A stretch of 64,000 bases of DNA from Actinomadura flavalba DSM 45200 (GTDB taxonomy: Bacteria; Actinomycetota; Actinomycetes; Streptosporangiales; Streptosporangiaceae), in contig NZ_KB894095.1 in assembly GCF_000374305.1 (NCBI RefSeq), positions 539,711 through 603,710 on the forward strand. Direction: 5' to 3'. Both the position numbers and the translations under genes were made by a program. The notes under the pieces are model-generated. The model was given only the letters and a program-made list of their open reading frames with translations, did no database searches and had not been told where the DNA came from. Within the stretch, counting starts at the first letter, position 1, and the number at the start of each line of letters is the position of its first letter. Of this stretch, positions 25,518 through 33,999 are shown piece by piece.

Positions 25518-26072
25518 GTGAATGTTCTGATGATCGCGAACGGCTTCTCCCTCGCGGCCGAAAGGGGCTCGGGTGATCGGGATCGTGCGGCGGGGAAAGC
25601 GGAGCGGGCGGCCCGTGCGGGCGGGGGCGGGGCGCGGGGGCGGAGGGTGACGCCGGGGCCGGCGCCGGAGCCGGTGGGCCGAGTGGAACTGCTCGGAGCT
25701 CCGGAGCCGGTGGGCGACCTGCGGCCCCTGAGGCAGGTGCTGGGGTGCTTGGTCGGCGCCTGGTTCGGCTCGTTGATGGGTGAGCGGGCGGCGTGGGCGG
25801 TCAGTGAGCTTGCGGGTAACGCGATCCGGCACGGCGGGGGGTTGCTGGGCGTTCGGGTCTATCCGGCGGCGGCGGGGCTGGTGGTGGAGGTCCGTGACGG
25901 TGCGCCGGGCAAGGCGCCGGTGCTGGGCCGTCTGGACGACATGCTGGCCGAGAGCGGGCGCGGCCTGGCGATGCTGGCGACCGTGGCCGTGGATCTGGGC
26001 TGGGTCGCGGAGGTGTCGGAGAAGTCGGTGTGGGTCGTGCTGGACCCGGCCGATGTGGAGGAAGCGGTGTGA
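25518..26072 (+). CDS. anti-sigma-factor-type ATP-binding protein (HATPase_c_2)
   Basis: A 184-residue protein. Residues 1-50 are a low-complexity, Gly/Arg-rich leader. The ATP-binding domain shows the N box SELAGNAIRHGG (Glu97, Asn101), the G1 motif VRDGAPGKAP (127-133) and the G2 region ESGRGLAMLA (145-154). Proteins of this class phosphorylate anti-anti-sigma factors or sequester sigma factors. The GTG at 25518 follows GGAAGGG at about nine bases; the ATG at 25530 is an alternative. It is divergent from the Scr1 gene, a pairing common in actinomycetes. Confidence 0.82.
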   Translation: MNVLMIANGFSLAAERGSGDRDRAAGKAERAARAGGGGARGRRVTPGPAPEPVGRVELLGAPEPVGDLRPLRQVLGCLVGAWFGSLMGERAAWAVSELAGNAIRHGGGLLGVRVYPAAAGLVVEVRDGAPGKAPVLGRLDDMLAESGRGLAMLATVAVDLGWVAEVSEKSVWVVLDPADVEEAV

Positions 26073-26122
26073 ACGGTCCCGTTCCACCTGGTGGTCGATC
26101 ACTTCAGGAGAGGAAAGGCAAC

Positions 26123-26308
26123 GTGAGCGGTTATCCAGACTGCATGAAGACCAGCGAGGTCGCGCGGCTGTTCGGCGTGACCCCCTACACGGTGGTGCGG
26201 TGGACGCGGCGGGGATTCCTGTCCCCCGGCCGCACCCCGGCCGGGCATCTGCGGTTCGACCGCGCGGAGGTCCTGCGCCTGTTCCACAACGGAACGGGCG
26301 AAGGATGA
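26123..26308 (+). CDS. BldC-like MerR-type DNA-binding protein
   Basis: About 61 residues. Almost the whole protein is a single winged-helix: MKTSEVARLFGVTPYTVVRW, then TPAGHLRFDRAEVLRL. That matches the BldC type, which binds direct repeats and controls development. A GTG at 26123 with GGAAAGG upstream gives MSGYPDC as N-terminus; the ATG at 26144 is the alternative. Its stop overlaps the start of the next gene in an ATGA, so the two are coupled. Confidence 0.8.
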   Translation: MSGYPDCMKTSEVARLFGVTPYTVVRWTRRGFLSPGRTPAGHLRFDRAEVLRLFHNGTGEG

Positions 26309-27339
26309 AAATCATCCCCTTCCGCCGCACAAGCGGACCCGACACCACCGAACCGGACGCCGCCGAGCGCGACACGCCCGGGCGGAACACGGCCGAGCGC
26401 GACACGGCCGAGCGCGACACGGCCGAGCGCGACACGGCCGAGCGCGACACGGCCGAGCGCGACGCGACCGGGCGCGACACGGCCGAGCGCGACGCGACCG
26501 GGCGGAACGCGGCCGGGCGGAACACGGCCGGGCGGAACACGGCCGGGCGGAACACGGCCGGACGCGACAACGCCGGGCGCGACGCGGCCAGGCGAAACGC
26601 GGCCGAGCGCGACGCGGCCGGGCGGAACACGGCCGGACGGAACACGGCCGGGCGCGACGTGGCTGAGCGAAACGCGGCCGAGCGCGACGACGCCGAGCGC
26701 GACGCGGCCGGACGCGACACGGCCAGGCGGGACGCGGCCGGGCGCGACGTGGCCGGGCGCGACGCGGCCAGGCGGAACACGGCCGGACGCGACGCGGCCA
26801 GGCGGAACACGGCCAGGCGGAACGCGGCCGGGCGGAACACGGCCGGGCGCGACGATGCCGGGCCGGAGAGGGGCGCGCCGGAGAACGGCGGGCCGGAGAA
26901 CGGCGCGCTGGAGAACGGCGGGTCGGAGAGCTGCGGGCCGGGGAAGGGCGGGCCGGGGAAGGGCGGGCCGGGGAAGGGCGGGCCGGAGAACGGCAAGTTG
27001 GAGAATGGCGGGCCGGGCGTGCCGGAATTGTTGCGGTCGGGCGAGCATCCGTACGCGTCGATCGTGGAAGTGCTCGACGCGATGTGGCCCGGCTACCGTT
27101 TCGAGGTGGACGACGCGGCGGACGGGTGCGTGTGGGTCGCCTATCCCAAGGACTACGGCGCGCAGATCCGCACGTGGAATTCCCTCCCGGACCTCATGAT
27201 CGCGCTCGGCGGGCCGGAAAGCACCTCCCTGTGCGACTCGCTGCACTACATCGCGCGGCGGCTGGCCGAAGCGACCTCCGACGACCAGTGGCGCACCGAC
27301 GTCCGCATCCTCATGTCCAACGGAGAGGACCCGTCATAA
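26305..27339 (+). CDS. five-residue-repeat protein with conserved-looking C-terminal domain
   Basis: A 344-residue protein. Residues 1-17 begin MKIIPFRRTSG. Residues ~18-187 are about 34 tandem five-residue units with D or N at every fifth position and the pattern [D/N]-x-A-[E/G/R]-R, encoded by a 15-base DNA repeat. Residues ~186-238 are about ten further units of type G-P-E-N-G or G-P-G-K-G. Residues ~239-344 form a globular-looking domain with ADGCVWVAYPKDYGAQI. The units are not the classic A-[D/N]-L-x-x pentapeptide-repeat. The function is unknown. It is the third gene of an operon with the ATPase and the BldC-like protein and overlaps the latter by ATGA. Confidence 0.7.
   Translation: MKIIPFRRTSGPDTTEPDAAERDTPGRNTAERDTAERDTAERDTAERDTAERDATGRDTAERDATGRNAAGRNTAGRNTAGRNTAGRDNAGRDAARRNAAERDAAGRNTAGRNTAGRDVAERNAAERDDAERDAAGRDTARRDAAGRDVAGRDAARRNTAGRDAARRNTARRNAAGRNTAGRDDAGPERGAPENGGPENGALENGGSESCGPGKGGPGKGGPGKGGPENGKLENGGPGVPELLRSGEHPYASIVEVLDAMWPGYRFEVDDAADGCVWVAYPKDYGAQIRTWNSLPDLMIALGGPESTSLCDSLHYIARRLAEATSDDQWRTDVRILMSNGEDPS
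26356..26862 (+). repeat. 15-base tandem repeat array inside coding sequence
   Basis: Roughly 34 imperfect copies of a 15-base unit such as GACACGGCCGAGCGC follow one another without gaps. Each codes for five residues. The most uniform stretch is the run of identical units around 26400-26460, which points to recent expansion by slippage or unequal crossing-over. Confidence 0.85.
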
Positions 27340-27346
27340 CCACCGG

Positions 27347-27386
27347 GTGCGGTGGCGCGGAGGCGACCCTGCCCGCGCCGCCGCAC
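27347..27386. terminator. hairpin terminator between convergent genes
   Basis: GTGCGGTGGCGCGG (27347-27360) and CCGCGCCGCCGCAC (27373-27386) pair over 14 bases with one wobble around a 12-base loop. It lies between the repeat-protein stop (27339) and the phosphatase stop (27403). Confidence 0.6.
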
Positions 27387-27402
27387 TCGCCCGTGCGGGG
27401 AG

Positions 27403-29643
27403 TCAGCGGCCGGTGAGGGGGAGTTCGAACCAGACGGCCTTGCCGTTGGGGGTGGGGCGGGCGCCCCAGCGGGTGGCGAGCTGGTCGACCAGGTAGAGGC
27501 CGCGCCCGCCCTCGTCGGTCTCGCCGGCGCTCTTGATGCGCGGCAGGCGCATGTCGGTGTCGAAGACCTCGACCCAGACCGCGTCGGCGCCCCTGCGCAG
27601 GCGCAGGCGGAACTCCTTGGTGGGGGGTTCGCGGCGGCCGAGCTGGGACGCCAGGTCGAGGTCGAGGCTCCAGTCGTCCTCGTCGAAGGCGTCGCCGAAG
27701 CCGGGCGGCGGGCCGTCCAGGACGAGTTCGCGGCGCGGCGCGGGCGTCGCCGTGGCGTGCAGGACGACGTTCGTCACGACCTCCGACACCAGCAGGTGCG
27801 CGAGTTCGGCCTGTTCGTCGGCCATGCCCCAGTCGTCGAAGGCGTCGGCGGCGAGCCGCCGCGCCTCCGACACCATGATCGGCTCGGCGGCGAAGGTGCG
27901 CTCGCGGACGTCGAGTTCGTCGGACGCGGTGCGGATGACGACGATCGCGACATCGTCGTCGATCTCCCCCGGGACCGCCAGGTAGGCGGCCTCCGCGATG
28001 GCCTCCACGTCGCGCCGGGCGACGGCCGCGACCGCGTCGCGGACCATCTCGCGGGCGCGGTCGCGCGAGTGGTACTCGCCGTTCTCCTTGGGCCGCCGGT
28101 CGATCAGCCCGTCGGTGTAGAGGACGAGGGTGGAGCCGGGCTTCAGCTCGGCGGTCTCCTCGTTGAACAGGATCTCGCCGCCGAGGCCGGGCGCGCGGAC
28201 GCCGAGCATCGCCCCGGCGGACTCGAAGTCGAGTTCACCGACCTCGCCGTCGACGATAAGCAGCGGCGGATCGTGCCCGGCGTTGGCGAACTCCAGCACG
28301 CGCGACCACGCGTCGTAGACGAAGTAGGTGCACGACACCAGCGGCGGCCGGACGAGGTCGTCGCCGGACCAGTTCGAGCGGGTGCGCTCGGGACGCGTCA
28401 TCGTCCGCACCCATTCGTCCAGCTTGCGGAGAATGTCGGCGGGGGGTTTGTCGTCCTGCGCGAAGGCCCGCAGCGCCGCCCGCAACTGCCCCATGACGGC
28501 CGCCGCCCGCGCCCCGCGCCCCTCGACGTCACCGATGACGAGCCCGACGCGCCCCGCCGACAGCGGGATGACGTCGTACCAGTCGCCGCCGACCTGCGTC
28601 TGGATGCCGTGCCCGTGCGACTCGATGGGCCGGGCGGGCTCGTACCGCCAGGCGACCTGGAGGCCGTCGAGCCGGGGCGGCAGGTCGGCGGGCAGCAGGT
28701 GCTTCTGGAACGCCAGCGCGGTCTCGCGCTCCTGCTCGAACAGCAGCGCGTTGTCGATCGACAGCGCGACCCGGCTGGAGATCGCGCCGAGCAGGTCGCG
28801 GTCGAAGCCGTCGTAGTGCGGGTCGGGACGGCGCGACAGGTTGGACAGCGCCATGCTCATCACGCCGAGCAGTTCGCCGCGCACCAGCAGCGGCGCGGAG
28901 ATCACCGAGGTGAGGCCGAGGTCGTCGCCCTGGCCGTCGTGCTCGGCGTAGCGGTACTGGAGCATGTCCTCGATGAGGACGGCGTCGCGGCGGCTCATCG
29001 CCTTGGCGCAGAAGTGCCCGGCGGGGTACGCGACGGCCTCGCCCACCTCGGCCCAGGTGCCCGGCGGCGGCACCCAGCCGCCCGCGTGCGCGGACACCCG
29101 GCGGACGAGCCGGTCGCCGGAGAACAGGTCGATGAAGCAGTGGTCGGCGAACTGCGGGACGAGGGTGTCCGCGACGCGGCGCAGCGTGGACTCCAGCTCC
29201 AGCGAACCGGCCAGCCGCTCACCGATGCGCTCCAGCAGGCCGTACCGGTCCTGTTCGCGCTGGTTGGAGCGCAGCGCCTCGCGCGCCATGATGACGATGC
29301 CGTCGACGGCGCCGGACGGGTGCCGCAGCGGCACCGCGTGCGCCCGCGTGTAGACCATCGACCCGTCGGAACGGACGTTGCAGAACGTCCCCTCCCAGAC
29401 GTGCCCCTTGAGCACGTACCGGACGAGTTCGGCGGCCTGCTCGTGGTCCTCCTCGGCGATGCCGAGGGACAGCACCGAGTGCCCGACGACGTCGTTGCCG
29501 AAGCCGAAGAGCTGCCGGGCGAACGCGTTGCCGTAGATGACGTTGGAGAACCGGTCGCAGACGACGACCGCCATCTCCATCTGGTTGAGGACGGTCTCGG
29601 GCGGCAGGTGCGCCCCGAACGGCGGCTCACCCCACTGGTTCAT
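27403..29643 (-). CDS. PAS-GAF-SpoIIE phosphatase-HATPase fusion protein
   Basis: A 746-residue signalling protein. A PAS domain is at ~15-125 (VVVCDRFSNVIYGNAFARQL), GAF at ~145-320, and a PP2C/RsbU phosphatase at ~340-560 with GGDWYDV, GDVEGRG, NAGHDPP, YTDGLID and DDDVAIVV. A C-terminal ATPase at ~590-745 shows SEVVTNVVLHA, FDTDMRLPRIK and DEGGRGLYL. Phosphatase and anti-sigma-type kinase activities in one chain could both remove and add phosphate on the same anti-anti-sigma factor. The start at 29643 has AGGA eight bases upstream. No membrane segment is visible, so the PAS/GAF part probably senses a cytosolic signal. Confidence 0.9.
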   Translation of the reverse strand: MNQWGEPPFGAHLPPETVLNQMEMAVVVCDRFSNVIYGNAFARQLFGFGNDVVGHSVLSLGIAEEDHEQAAELVRYVLKGHVWEGTFCNVRSDGSMVYTRAHAVPLRHPSGAVDGIVIMAREALRSNQREQDRYGLLERIGERLAGSLELESTLRRVADTLVPQFADHCFIDLFSGDRLVRRVSAHAGGWVPPPGTWAEVGEAVAYPAGHFCAKAMSRRDAVLIEDMLQYRYAEHDGQGDDLGLTSVISAPLLVRGELLGVMSMALSNLSRRPDPHYDGFDRDLLGAISSRVALSIDNALLFEQERETALAFQKHLLPADLPPRLDGLQVAWRYEPARPIESHGHGIQTQVGGDWYDVIPLSAGRVGLVIGDVEGRGARAAAVMGQLRAALRAFAQDDKPPADILRKLDEWVRTMTRPERTRSNWSGDDLVRPPLVSCTYFVYDAWSRVLEFANAGHDPPLLIVDGEVGELDFESAGAMLGVRAPGLGGEILFNEETAELKPGSTLVLYTDGLIDRRPKENGEYHSRDRAREMVRDAVAAVARRDVEAIAEAAYLAVPGEIDDDVAIVVIRTASDELDVRERTFAAEPIMVSEARRLAADAFDDWGMADEQAELAHLLVSEVVTNVVLHATATPAPRRELVLDGPPPGFGDAFDEDDWSLDLDLASQLGRREPPTKEFRLRLRRGADAVWVEVFDTDMRLPRIKSAGETDEGGRGLYLVDQLATRWGARPTPNGKAVWFELPLTGR

Positions 29644-29832
29644 GCGCTCATCCTGACGACCGGCCCCGGACCCTGGCGAAGGCGGCCCCCACCCGTGGAA
29701 GGCCCCACCTGTATTGAACGACGGATCGGGCGGCGGGATACGTCGCAACGGCGAGGCGGCGGGGAGATCTTCGGTATAGACCGGCGGCCCCCGCCGTCCG
29801 CGCCGCGTGCTCCGCGTCCCCCCGGCACCAGT

Positions 29833-30534
29833 TCAGCGCCTGCTGACGAAGACGTGCTCGGCGATGTCGCGGGCGATCTCCTGCGGCGCGACACCGGCCT
29901 CGTCGTCGACGGTCACGTGAATGCCGTCCTCGGTGGAGCGCAGCGTGACCTCGCGGCCGGGCTGCACGCCGATCTGCTTGAGGTGCAGCAGCAGGTCGCT
30001 GTCGCCCTGGACCTGCTCGCTGATGCGGCGGACCACGGCGGCGGTGCCCTCGCGGGTGGCGACGTCGGTCATGACGGCGAGCGCGGGCGCGTCGCCGCTG
30101 GGCTCGCGTCCGCCCAGTTCGTCCAGGCCGGGGATGGGGTTGCCGTGCGGGCACGTCGTGGGGTTGTCGAGCAGCGCGACGAGGCGGCGCTCGACCTCCT
30201 CGGACATGACGTGCTCCCAGCGGCATGCCTCGATGTGGACGTCCTCCCAGGGGAGGCCGATCACGTTGACGAGCAGGCATTCGGCGAGACGGTGCTTGCG
30301 CATGACGCGCGTCGCGAGGCCGCGACCGGCGTCGGTGAGAGCAAGGTGCCGATCACCCTCGACCCGCAGCAGCCCGTCCCGTTCCATGCGCGCGACGGTC
30401 TGGCTGACCGTCGGGCCGCTCTGCGAGAGCCGCTCGGCGATGCGCGCGCGGAGGGGAACGATCCCCTCTTCTTCGAGTTCGAACACCGTCCGGAGGTACA
30501 TCTCGGTGGTGTCGATCAGGCCATGTGAGGTCAA
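29833..30534 (-). CDS. ideR: iron-dependent repressor, DtxR/IdeR family
   Basis: A 233-residue protein very close to IdeR/DtxR in all parts: LIDTTEMYLRTVFELEEEG, SGPTVSQTVARMERDGLL (helix-turn-helix) and NPTTCPHGNPIPG. Metal ligands expected are Met12, Cys104, Glu107 and His108 (site 2) and His81, Glu85 and His100 (site 1), all present. A C-terminal SH3-like domain follows. With Fe2+ it represses siderophore genes. The start is taken as TTG 30534 because family sequence begins right after it and no ATG or GTG fits; an 11-base tandem repeat spans this codon. Confidence 0.9.
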   Translation of the reverse strand: MTSHGLIDTTEMYLRTVFELEEEGIVPLRARIAERLSQSGPTVSQTVARMERDGLLRVEGDRHLALTDAGRGLATRVMRKHRLAECLLVNVIGLPWEDVHIEACRWEHVMSEEVERRLVALLDNPTTCPHGNPIPGLDELGGREPSGDAPALAVMTDVATREGTAAVVRRISEQVQGDSDLLLHLKQIGVQPGREVTLRSTEDGIHVTVDDEAGVAPQEIARDIAEHVFVSRR

Positions 30535-30544
30535 TGTGAGGTCA
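30523..30544. repeat. 11-base tandem direct repeat over the ideR start
   Basis: ATGTGAGGTCA occurs twice in a row, exactly, at 30523-30533 and 30534-30544. The copies cover the TTG start codon and the first codons of ideR on the other strand. It could be an operator for a regulator that binds direct repeats, or could affect translation start. Confidence 0.5.
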
Positions 30545-30664
30545 CAGCTCCCTCCAGTCTTGTGACCCTGAAGTCTACTTGCTCGCACCGCCGCACGGCG
30601 GCCCGAGCGCCAACCCGCTTGTGCCGGTTCCCGGGCAACAAAACGGACATCGGTCTTCTTCCCG

Positions 30665-31978
30665 TCACTGCTGGTCGGCGGGCTTGCGGGCGTCGTAGCG
30701 GAGCAGCGCGGGGACGGCGAGCGCCGCCAGCACGACCAGGACGGCGCACGCGATGCCGCCGCCGACCCACGACGCGGTGACGCCCGCGACGGCGGCGGTG
30801 GCGCCCGCGCGCAGGTCACCGAGGCGGGGACCGCCCGCGACGACGACGATGAACACGCCCTGGAGCCGTCCGCGCATCTCGTCGGGCGCGTAGGTCTGGA
30901 GCATCGACTGACGGAACACGGCCGAGACCAGGTCGGCGGCGCCGCCGACGGCCATCAGCACCACGACGAGCCACAGCGCGGGCGCGAGCCCGGCGGCGGC
31001 CACGGCCAGCCCCCACACGACGATCGCGACGACGAGCGCGACGCCCTGCCTGCGCACGCGCCCGATCCAGCCGGACGACAGCCCGCCGAGGACGGCGCCG
31101 AGCGCCATCGCGGCGAACAGCCACCCGACCGCGCCCTCGCCGCCGAACCGGGTGTCGGCCACCTCGGGGAACAGCGCGCGCGGCATGGCGATCGCCATCG
31201 CGATGATGTCCACGACGAACGACATGAACAGCACCGGCTGCGTGGCCAGGTAGCGCAGGCCCTCGACGACGGCGCGCAGTCCGGGCGTCCCGGACGCCTG
31301 CCCGGCGGGCGGGATCGGCGGCAGCCGCAGCGCCGCGTAGAGGCCGACGGTGAACAGCACGGCGTCGAGCGCGTAGGCGGCGCCGTAGCCGTACCGGGCG
31401 AGCAGGAGTCCGGCCAGAAGAGGCCCGGCGAACATCGCGAACGTGCTCGCGGTGTAGTTGAGCGTGTTGGCGGCCGGGACGAGCGGCCCGTCGACGATGC
31501 GCGGGATGATCGCGCCGCGCGTCGGGGACGACATCGCGAACCCGGTGGACTGGACGGCGACGATCACCAGGATGAGCGCGAGGTTGCGGACGTCCAGCAG
31601 CGCCTGGACGAGCAGCGCCAGCGTCGAGGCCCAGGTGACGCACGACGACCAGAACAGCAGCTTGCGGCGGTCCACGTGGTCGGCGACGGCGCCGCCCCAC
31701 AGGCCGAACACGATGAGCGGGACGAGCGTGACGAACCCCAGCACGCCGACCCAGAACGACGACCGGGTGAGCGTGTAGACCTCGACGGGCACGGCGACGG
31801 CCGTCACCTGGAACCCGACGTTCGACACGCTCTGCCCGATCCACAGCCGCCGGAAGTCGGGCAGCGCGAGCGGCCGGGTGTCGATGGCGAACCGGCGCAG
31901 CGCGGACCGGCTCGGCTCCGGCTCGGGCTTGCCGACGTCAGGACCGTCCTGGGGGGACGGCTGCTGTTCGGAAGTCAC
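30665..31978 (-). CDS. MFS transporter (EntS/MFS_3-like)
   Basis: A 437-residue, ~12-helix transporter. LRRFAIDTRPLALPDFRRLWIGQSV leads into helix 1, GLWGGAVADHVDRRKLL is the MFS loop motif, and APDEMRGRLQGVF is the late-loop motif of the group that includes enterobactin exporter EntS. It lies upstream of ideR on the same strand, which suggests siderophore or metal-related export, but no iron box is seen. A GTG start at 31978 is used; a GGGGGAG lies about 14 bases before it, further than usual. Confidence 0.83.
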   Translation of the reverse strand: MTSEQQPSPQDGPDVGKPEPEPSRSALRRFAIDTRPLALPDFRRLWIGQSVSNVGFQVTAVAVPVEVYTLTRSSFWVGVLGFVTLVPLIVFGLWGGAVADHVDRRKLLFWSSCVTWASTLALLVQALLDVRNLALILVIVAVQSTGFAMSSPTRGAIIPRIVDGPLVPAANTLNYTASTFAMFAGPLLAGLLLARYGYGAAYALDAVLFTVGLYAALRLPPIPPAGQASGTPGLRAVVEGLRYLATQPVLFMSFVVDIIAMAIAMPRALFPEVADTRFGGEGAVGWLFAAMALGAVLGGLSSGWIGRVRRQGVALVVAIVVWGLAVAAAGLAPALWLVVVLMAVGGAADLVSAVFRQSMLQTYAPDEMRGRLQGVFIVVVAGGPRLGDLRAGATAAVAGVTASWVGGGIACAVLVVLAALAVPALLRYDARKPADQQ

Positions 31979-32012
31979 CGGGACAGTGTGCTCCCCCGCG
32001 CGGGCCGGGCCG

Positions 32013-32708
32013 TCACGGGGACAGGCGCTCGGCCGTCCACTCCGCGTCCGCCTCCGCGCCGAACGCGACGGGGGCGGCGCGGCGGTAGCGGACGCGGTCG
32101 TGCATACGGTCGGGGCGGCCCTGCCAGAACTCGATCTCCTCGGGGACGACGCGGTAGCCGCCCCAGAACTCCGGGCGCGGCACCTCCGCGCCGGTCACGG
32201 CCGGATCCGGCCAGCGTTCGGCGAGGTCGGCGTACCGGGAGTCGAGTTCGGCGCGGTCGTCCACGACCGACGACTGCCGCTCGCTCGCCCACGCGCCGAT
32301 CTGCGAGCCGTAGGGCCGGGTGCGGAAGTAGGCGGTGGACTCCTCGGGCGTCAGCCGCAGCGCCGGGCCGCTCACCCGCACCTGCCGGGACATGGCGTGC
32401 CAGGGGAAGACGAGCGCGGCGCGCGGGTTGGCGGCCAGGTCGCGGGCCTTGTGCGAGGTGTGGTTGGTGAAGAACCGGAACCCGGCCGGGCCGTAGCCCT
32501 TGAGCAGCACGACGCGGGCGTTCGGCACCGCGTCGGCGGACGCGGTGGCGAGCACCATCGCGTTCGGTTCGGAGAGCCCGGCGGCGACGGCGTCCTCGAA
32601 CCACGTGGCGAACAGCTCCAGCGGGTCCGCGGGTGCGGTGTCCGGGGAGAGTGTCCCGTTTTCGTAGGATGCGCGAAGTCCGGCGGGGTCGTGCGTTGGG
32701 CGATCCAC
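32013..32708 (-). CDS. pdxH: pyridoxamine 5'-phosphate oxidase
   Basis: A 231-residue FMN-dependent oxidase that makes pyridoxal 5'-phosphate, the last step of vitamin B6 formation and salvage. Family blocks are VVLLKGYGPAGFRFFTNH, SHKARDLAANPRAALVFPW, PYGSQIGAWASERQS and EFWQGRPDRMHDRVRY. The GTG at 32708 is chosen because AAGGTG lies upstream and the usual DPAGLRASYENG follows soon after. It is divergent from citrate synthase 2, a neighbour pair found in other actinomycetes. Confidence 0.92.
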   Translation of the reverse strand: MDRPTHDPAGLRASYENGTLSPDTAPADPLELFATWFEDAVAAGLSEPNAMVLATASADAVPNARVVLLKGYGPAGFRFFTNHTSHKARDLAANPRAALVFPWHAMSRQVRVSGPALRLTPEESTAYFRTRPYGSQIGAWASERQSSVVDDRAELDSRYADLAERWPDPAVTGAEVPRPEFWGGYRVVPEEIEFWQGRPDRMHDRVRYRRAAPVAFGAEADAEWTAERLSP

Positions 32709-32836
32709 AGCGTCACACCTTCCCACCGGGACGTTGTGGATCACACAGGGACCTGGGTACTCGTCGGTAGGACGGGCAGGGTTCAATGGCACGGCTACCG
32801 CCTTATCTACTCATGGGGACGAAAGGCAGGGACGAC

Positions 32837-33949
32837 ATGTCCGACTTCAAACCGGGGCTTGAGGGGGTCGTGGCCTTCGAGACCGAGATCGCCGAACCGG
32901 ACAAGGAGGGCGGCGCCCTCCGATACCGGGGCGTCGACATCGAGGATCTCGTAGGCCGCGTCTCCTTCGGCGACGCCTGGGGCCTGCTGGTCGACGACAG
33001 CTTCGACCCCGGCCTGGCGCCCGCCGAGCCGCACCTGCTGCCCGTCACGTCCGGCGACGTCCGGGTCGACGTGCAGGCCGCGCTGCCCACGCTGGCCCCC
33101 GCGTACGGCATGCGTCCGCTGCTGGACATCACCGACGAGGAGGCGCGCGCCGACCTGGCCCGCACCTCCGTCACCGCGCTGTCGTTCGTCGCGCAGTCCG
33201 CGCGCGGCGTCGGCGTGCCGATGGTGCCGCAGAGCCGCGTGGACGAGGGCCGCACCATCACCGAGCGGTTCATGATCCGTTGGCGCGGCGAGCCGGACCC
33301 CCGGCACGTCCAGGCCATCGACGCCTACTGGGTGTCGGCCGCCGAGCACGGCCTCAACGCCTCGACGTTCACCGCCCGCGTCATCGCCTCCACCGGCGCC
33401 GACGTCCCGGCGAGCATCTCCGGCGCCATCGGCGCCATGTCGGGACCGTTGCACGGCGGTGCCCCGGCCCGCGTCCTGCCGATGATCGCCAAGGTCGAGG
33501 AGCTGGGCGACGCCCGCCGCGTCGTCACCGACATTCTCGACTCCGGCGAGCGGCTGATGGGCTTCGGCCACCGCGTCTACCGCGCCGAGGACCCGCGCGC
33601 CCGCGTCCTGCGCCGCACCGCCAAGGAGCTGGACGCGCCGCGCTTCGAGGCCGCCAAGGCCCTGGAGGACGCGGCCCTGGCCGTGCTGCGCGAGCGCCGC
33701 CCGGACCGCGCCATCGAGACGAACGTCGAGTTCTGGGCGGCGGTCATGCTCGACTTCGCCGAGGTCCCGACCGCGATGATGCCCGCCATGTTCACCTGCG
33801 GCCGCACCGCCGGCTGGGCGGCGCACATCCTGGAGCAGAAGCGGACCGGGCGCCTGGTCCGCCCGTCCGCCCGCTACACCGGCCCCGGCACCCGCTCGAT
33901 CGAGGCGGTCAACGGCGCCGCGGACGCGCTCAAGCGCTACGCGTCCTAG
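32837..33949 (+). CDS. citA: citrate synthase 2
   Basis: A 370-residue citrate synthase of the short actinobacterial type 2 form. It condenses oxaloacetate with acetyl-CoA. Catalytic elements are GPLHGGAPARV (first His), GFGHRVYRAEDPRA (second His) and MLDFAEVP (Asp); the AGWAAHILEQ helix confirms the family. The ATG is preceded by GGCAGGGACGAC. A hairpin terminator follows at 33964-33992. It shares a 128-base divergent control region with pdxH. Confidence 0.92.
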   Translation: MSDFKPGLEGVVAFETEIAEPDKEGGALRYRGVDIEDLVGRVSFGDAWGLLVDDSFDPGLAPAEPHLLPVTSGDVRVDVQAALPTLAPAYGMRPLLDITDEEARADLARTSVTALSFVAQSARGVGVPMVPQSRVDEGRTITERFMIRWRGEPDPRHVQAIDAYWVSAAEHGLNASTFTARVIASTGADVPASISGAIGAMSGPLHGGAPARVLPMIAKVEELGDARRVVTDILDSGERLMGFGHRVYRAEDPRARVLRRTAKELDAPRFEAAKALEDAALAVLRERRPDRAIETNVEFWAAVMLDFAEVPTAMMPAMFTCGRTAGWAAHILEQKRTGRLVRPSARYTGPGTRSIEAVNGAADALKRYAS

Positions 33950-33963
33950 CGACAGCCCTTCGC

Positions 33964-33992
33964 GAACGCCCCCGGACTCCCCGGGGGCGTTC
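33964..33992. terminator. hairpin terminator between citA and the receptor gene
   Basis: GAACGCCCCCGG (33964-33975) and CCGGGGGCGTTC (33981-33992) are exact 12-base arms with a 5-base loop. The site lies between two convergent stops. Confidence 0.75.
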
Positions 33993-33999
33993 CGGCGTT

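Noticed and set aside
26356..26862. Regular short repeats that could suggest a CRISPR array.
   Set aside because: Units are 15 bases, contiguous, and without unique spacers. They keep one reading frame and code for a five-residue pattern.
24591..26996. An 801-codon open frame on the minus strand running in frame into the Scr1 regulator, with FRPAV-type five-residue repeats.
   Set aside because: The part beyond 25397 is antisense to the ATPase, BldC-like and repeat genes, which have good ribosome sites and recognisable domains. The repeats on this strand are a mirror of the 15-base DNA repeat.
30535..30664. Iron box before ideR or the transporter.
   Set aside because: No TTAGGTTAGGCTAACCTAA-like sequence was seen in this gap or at 31979-32012.
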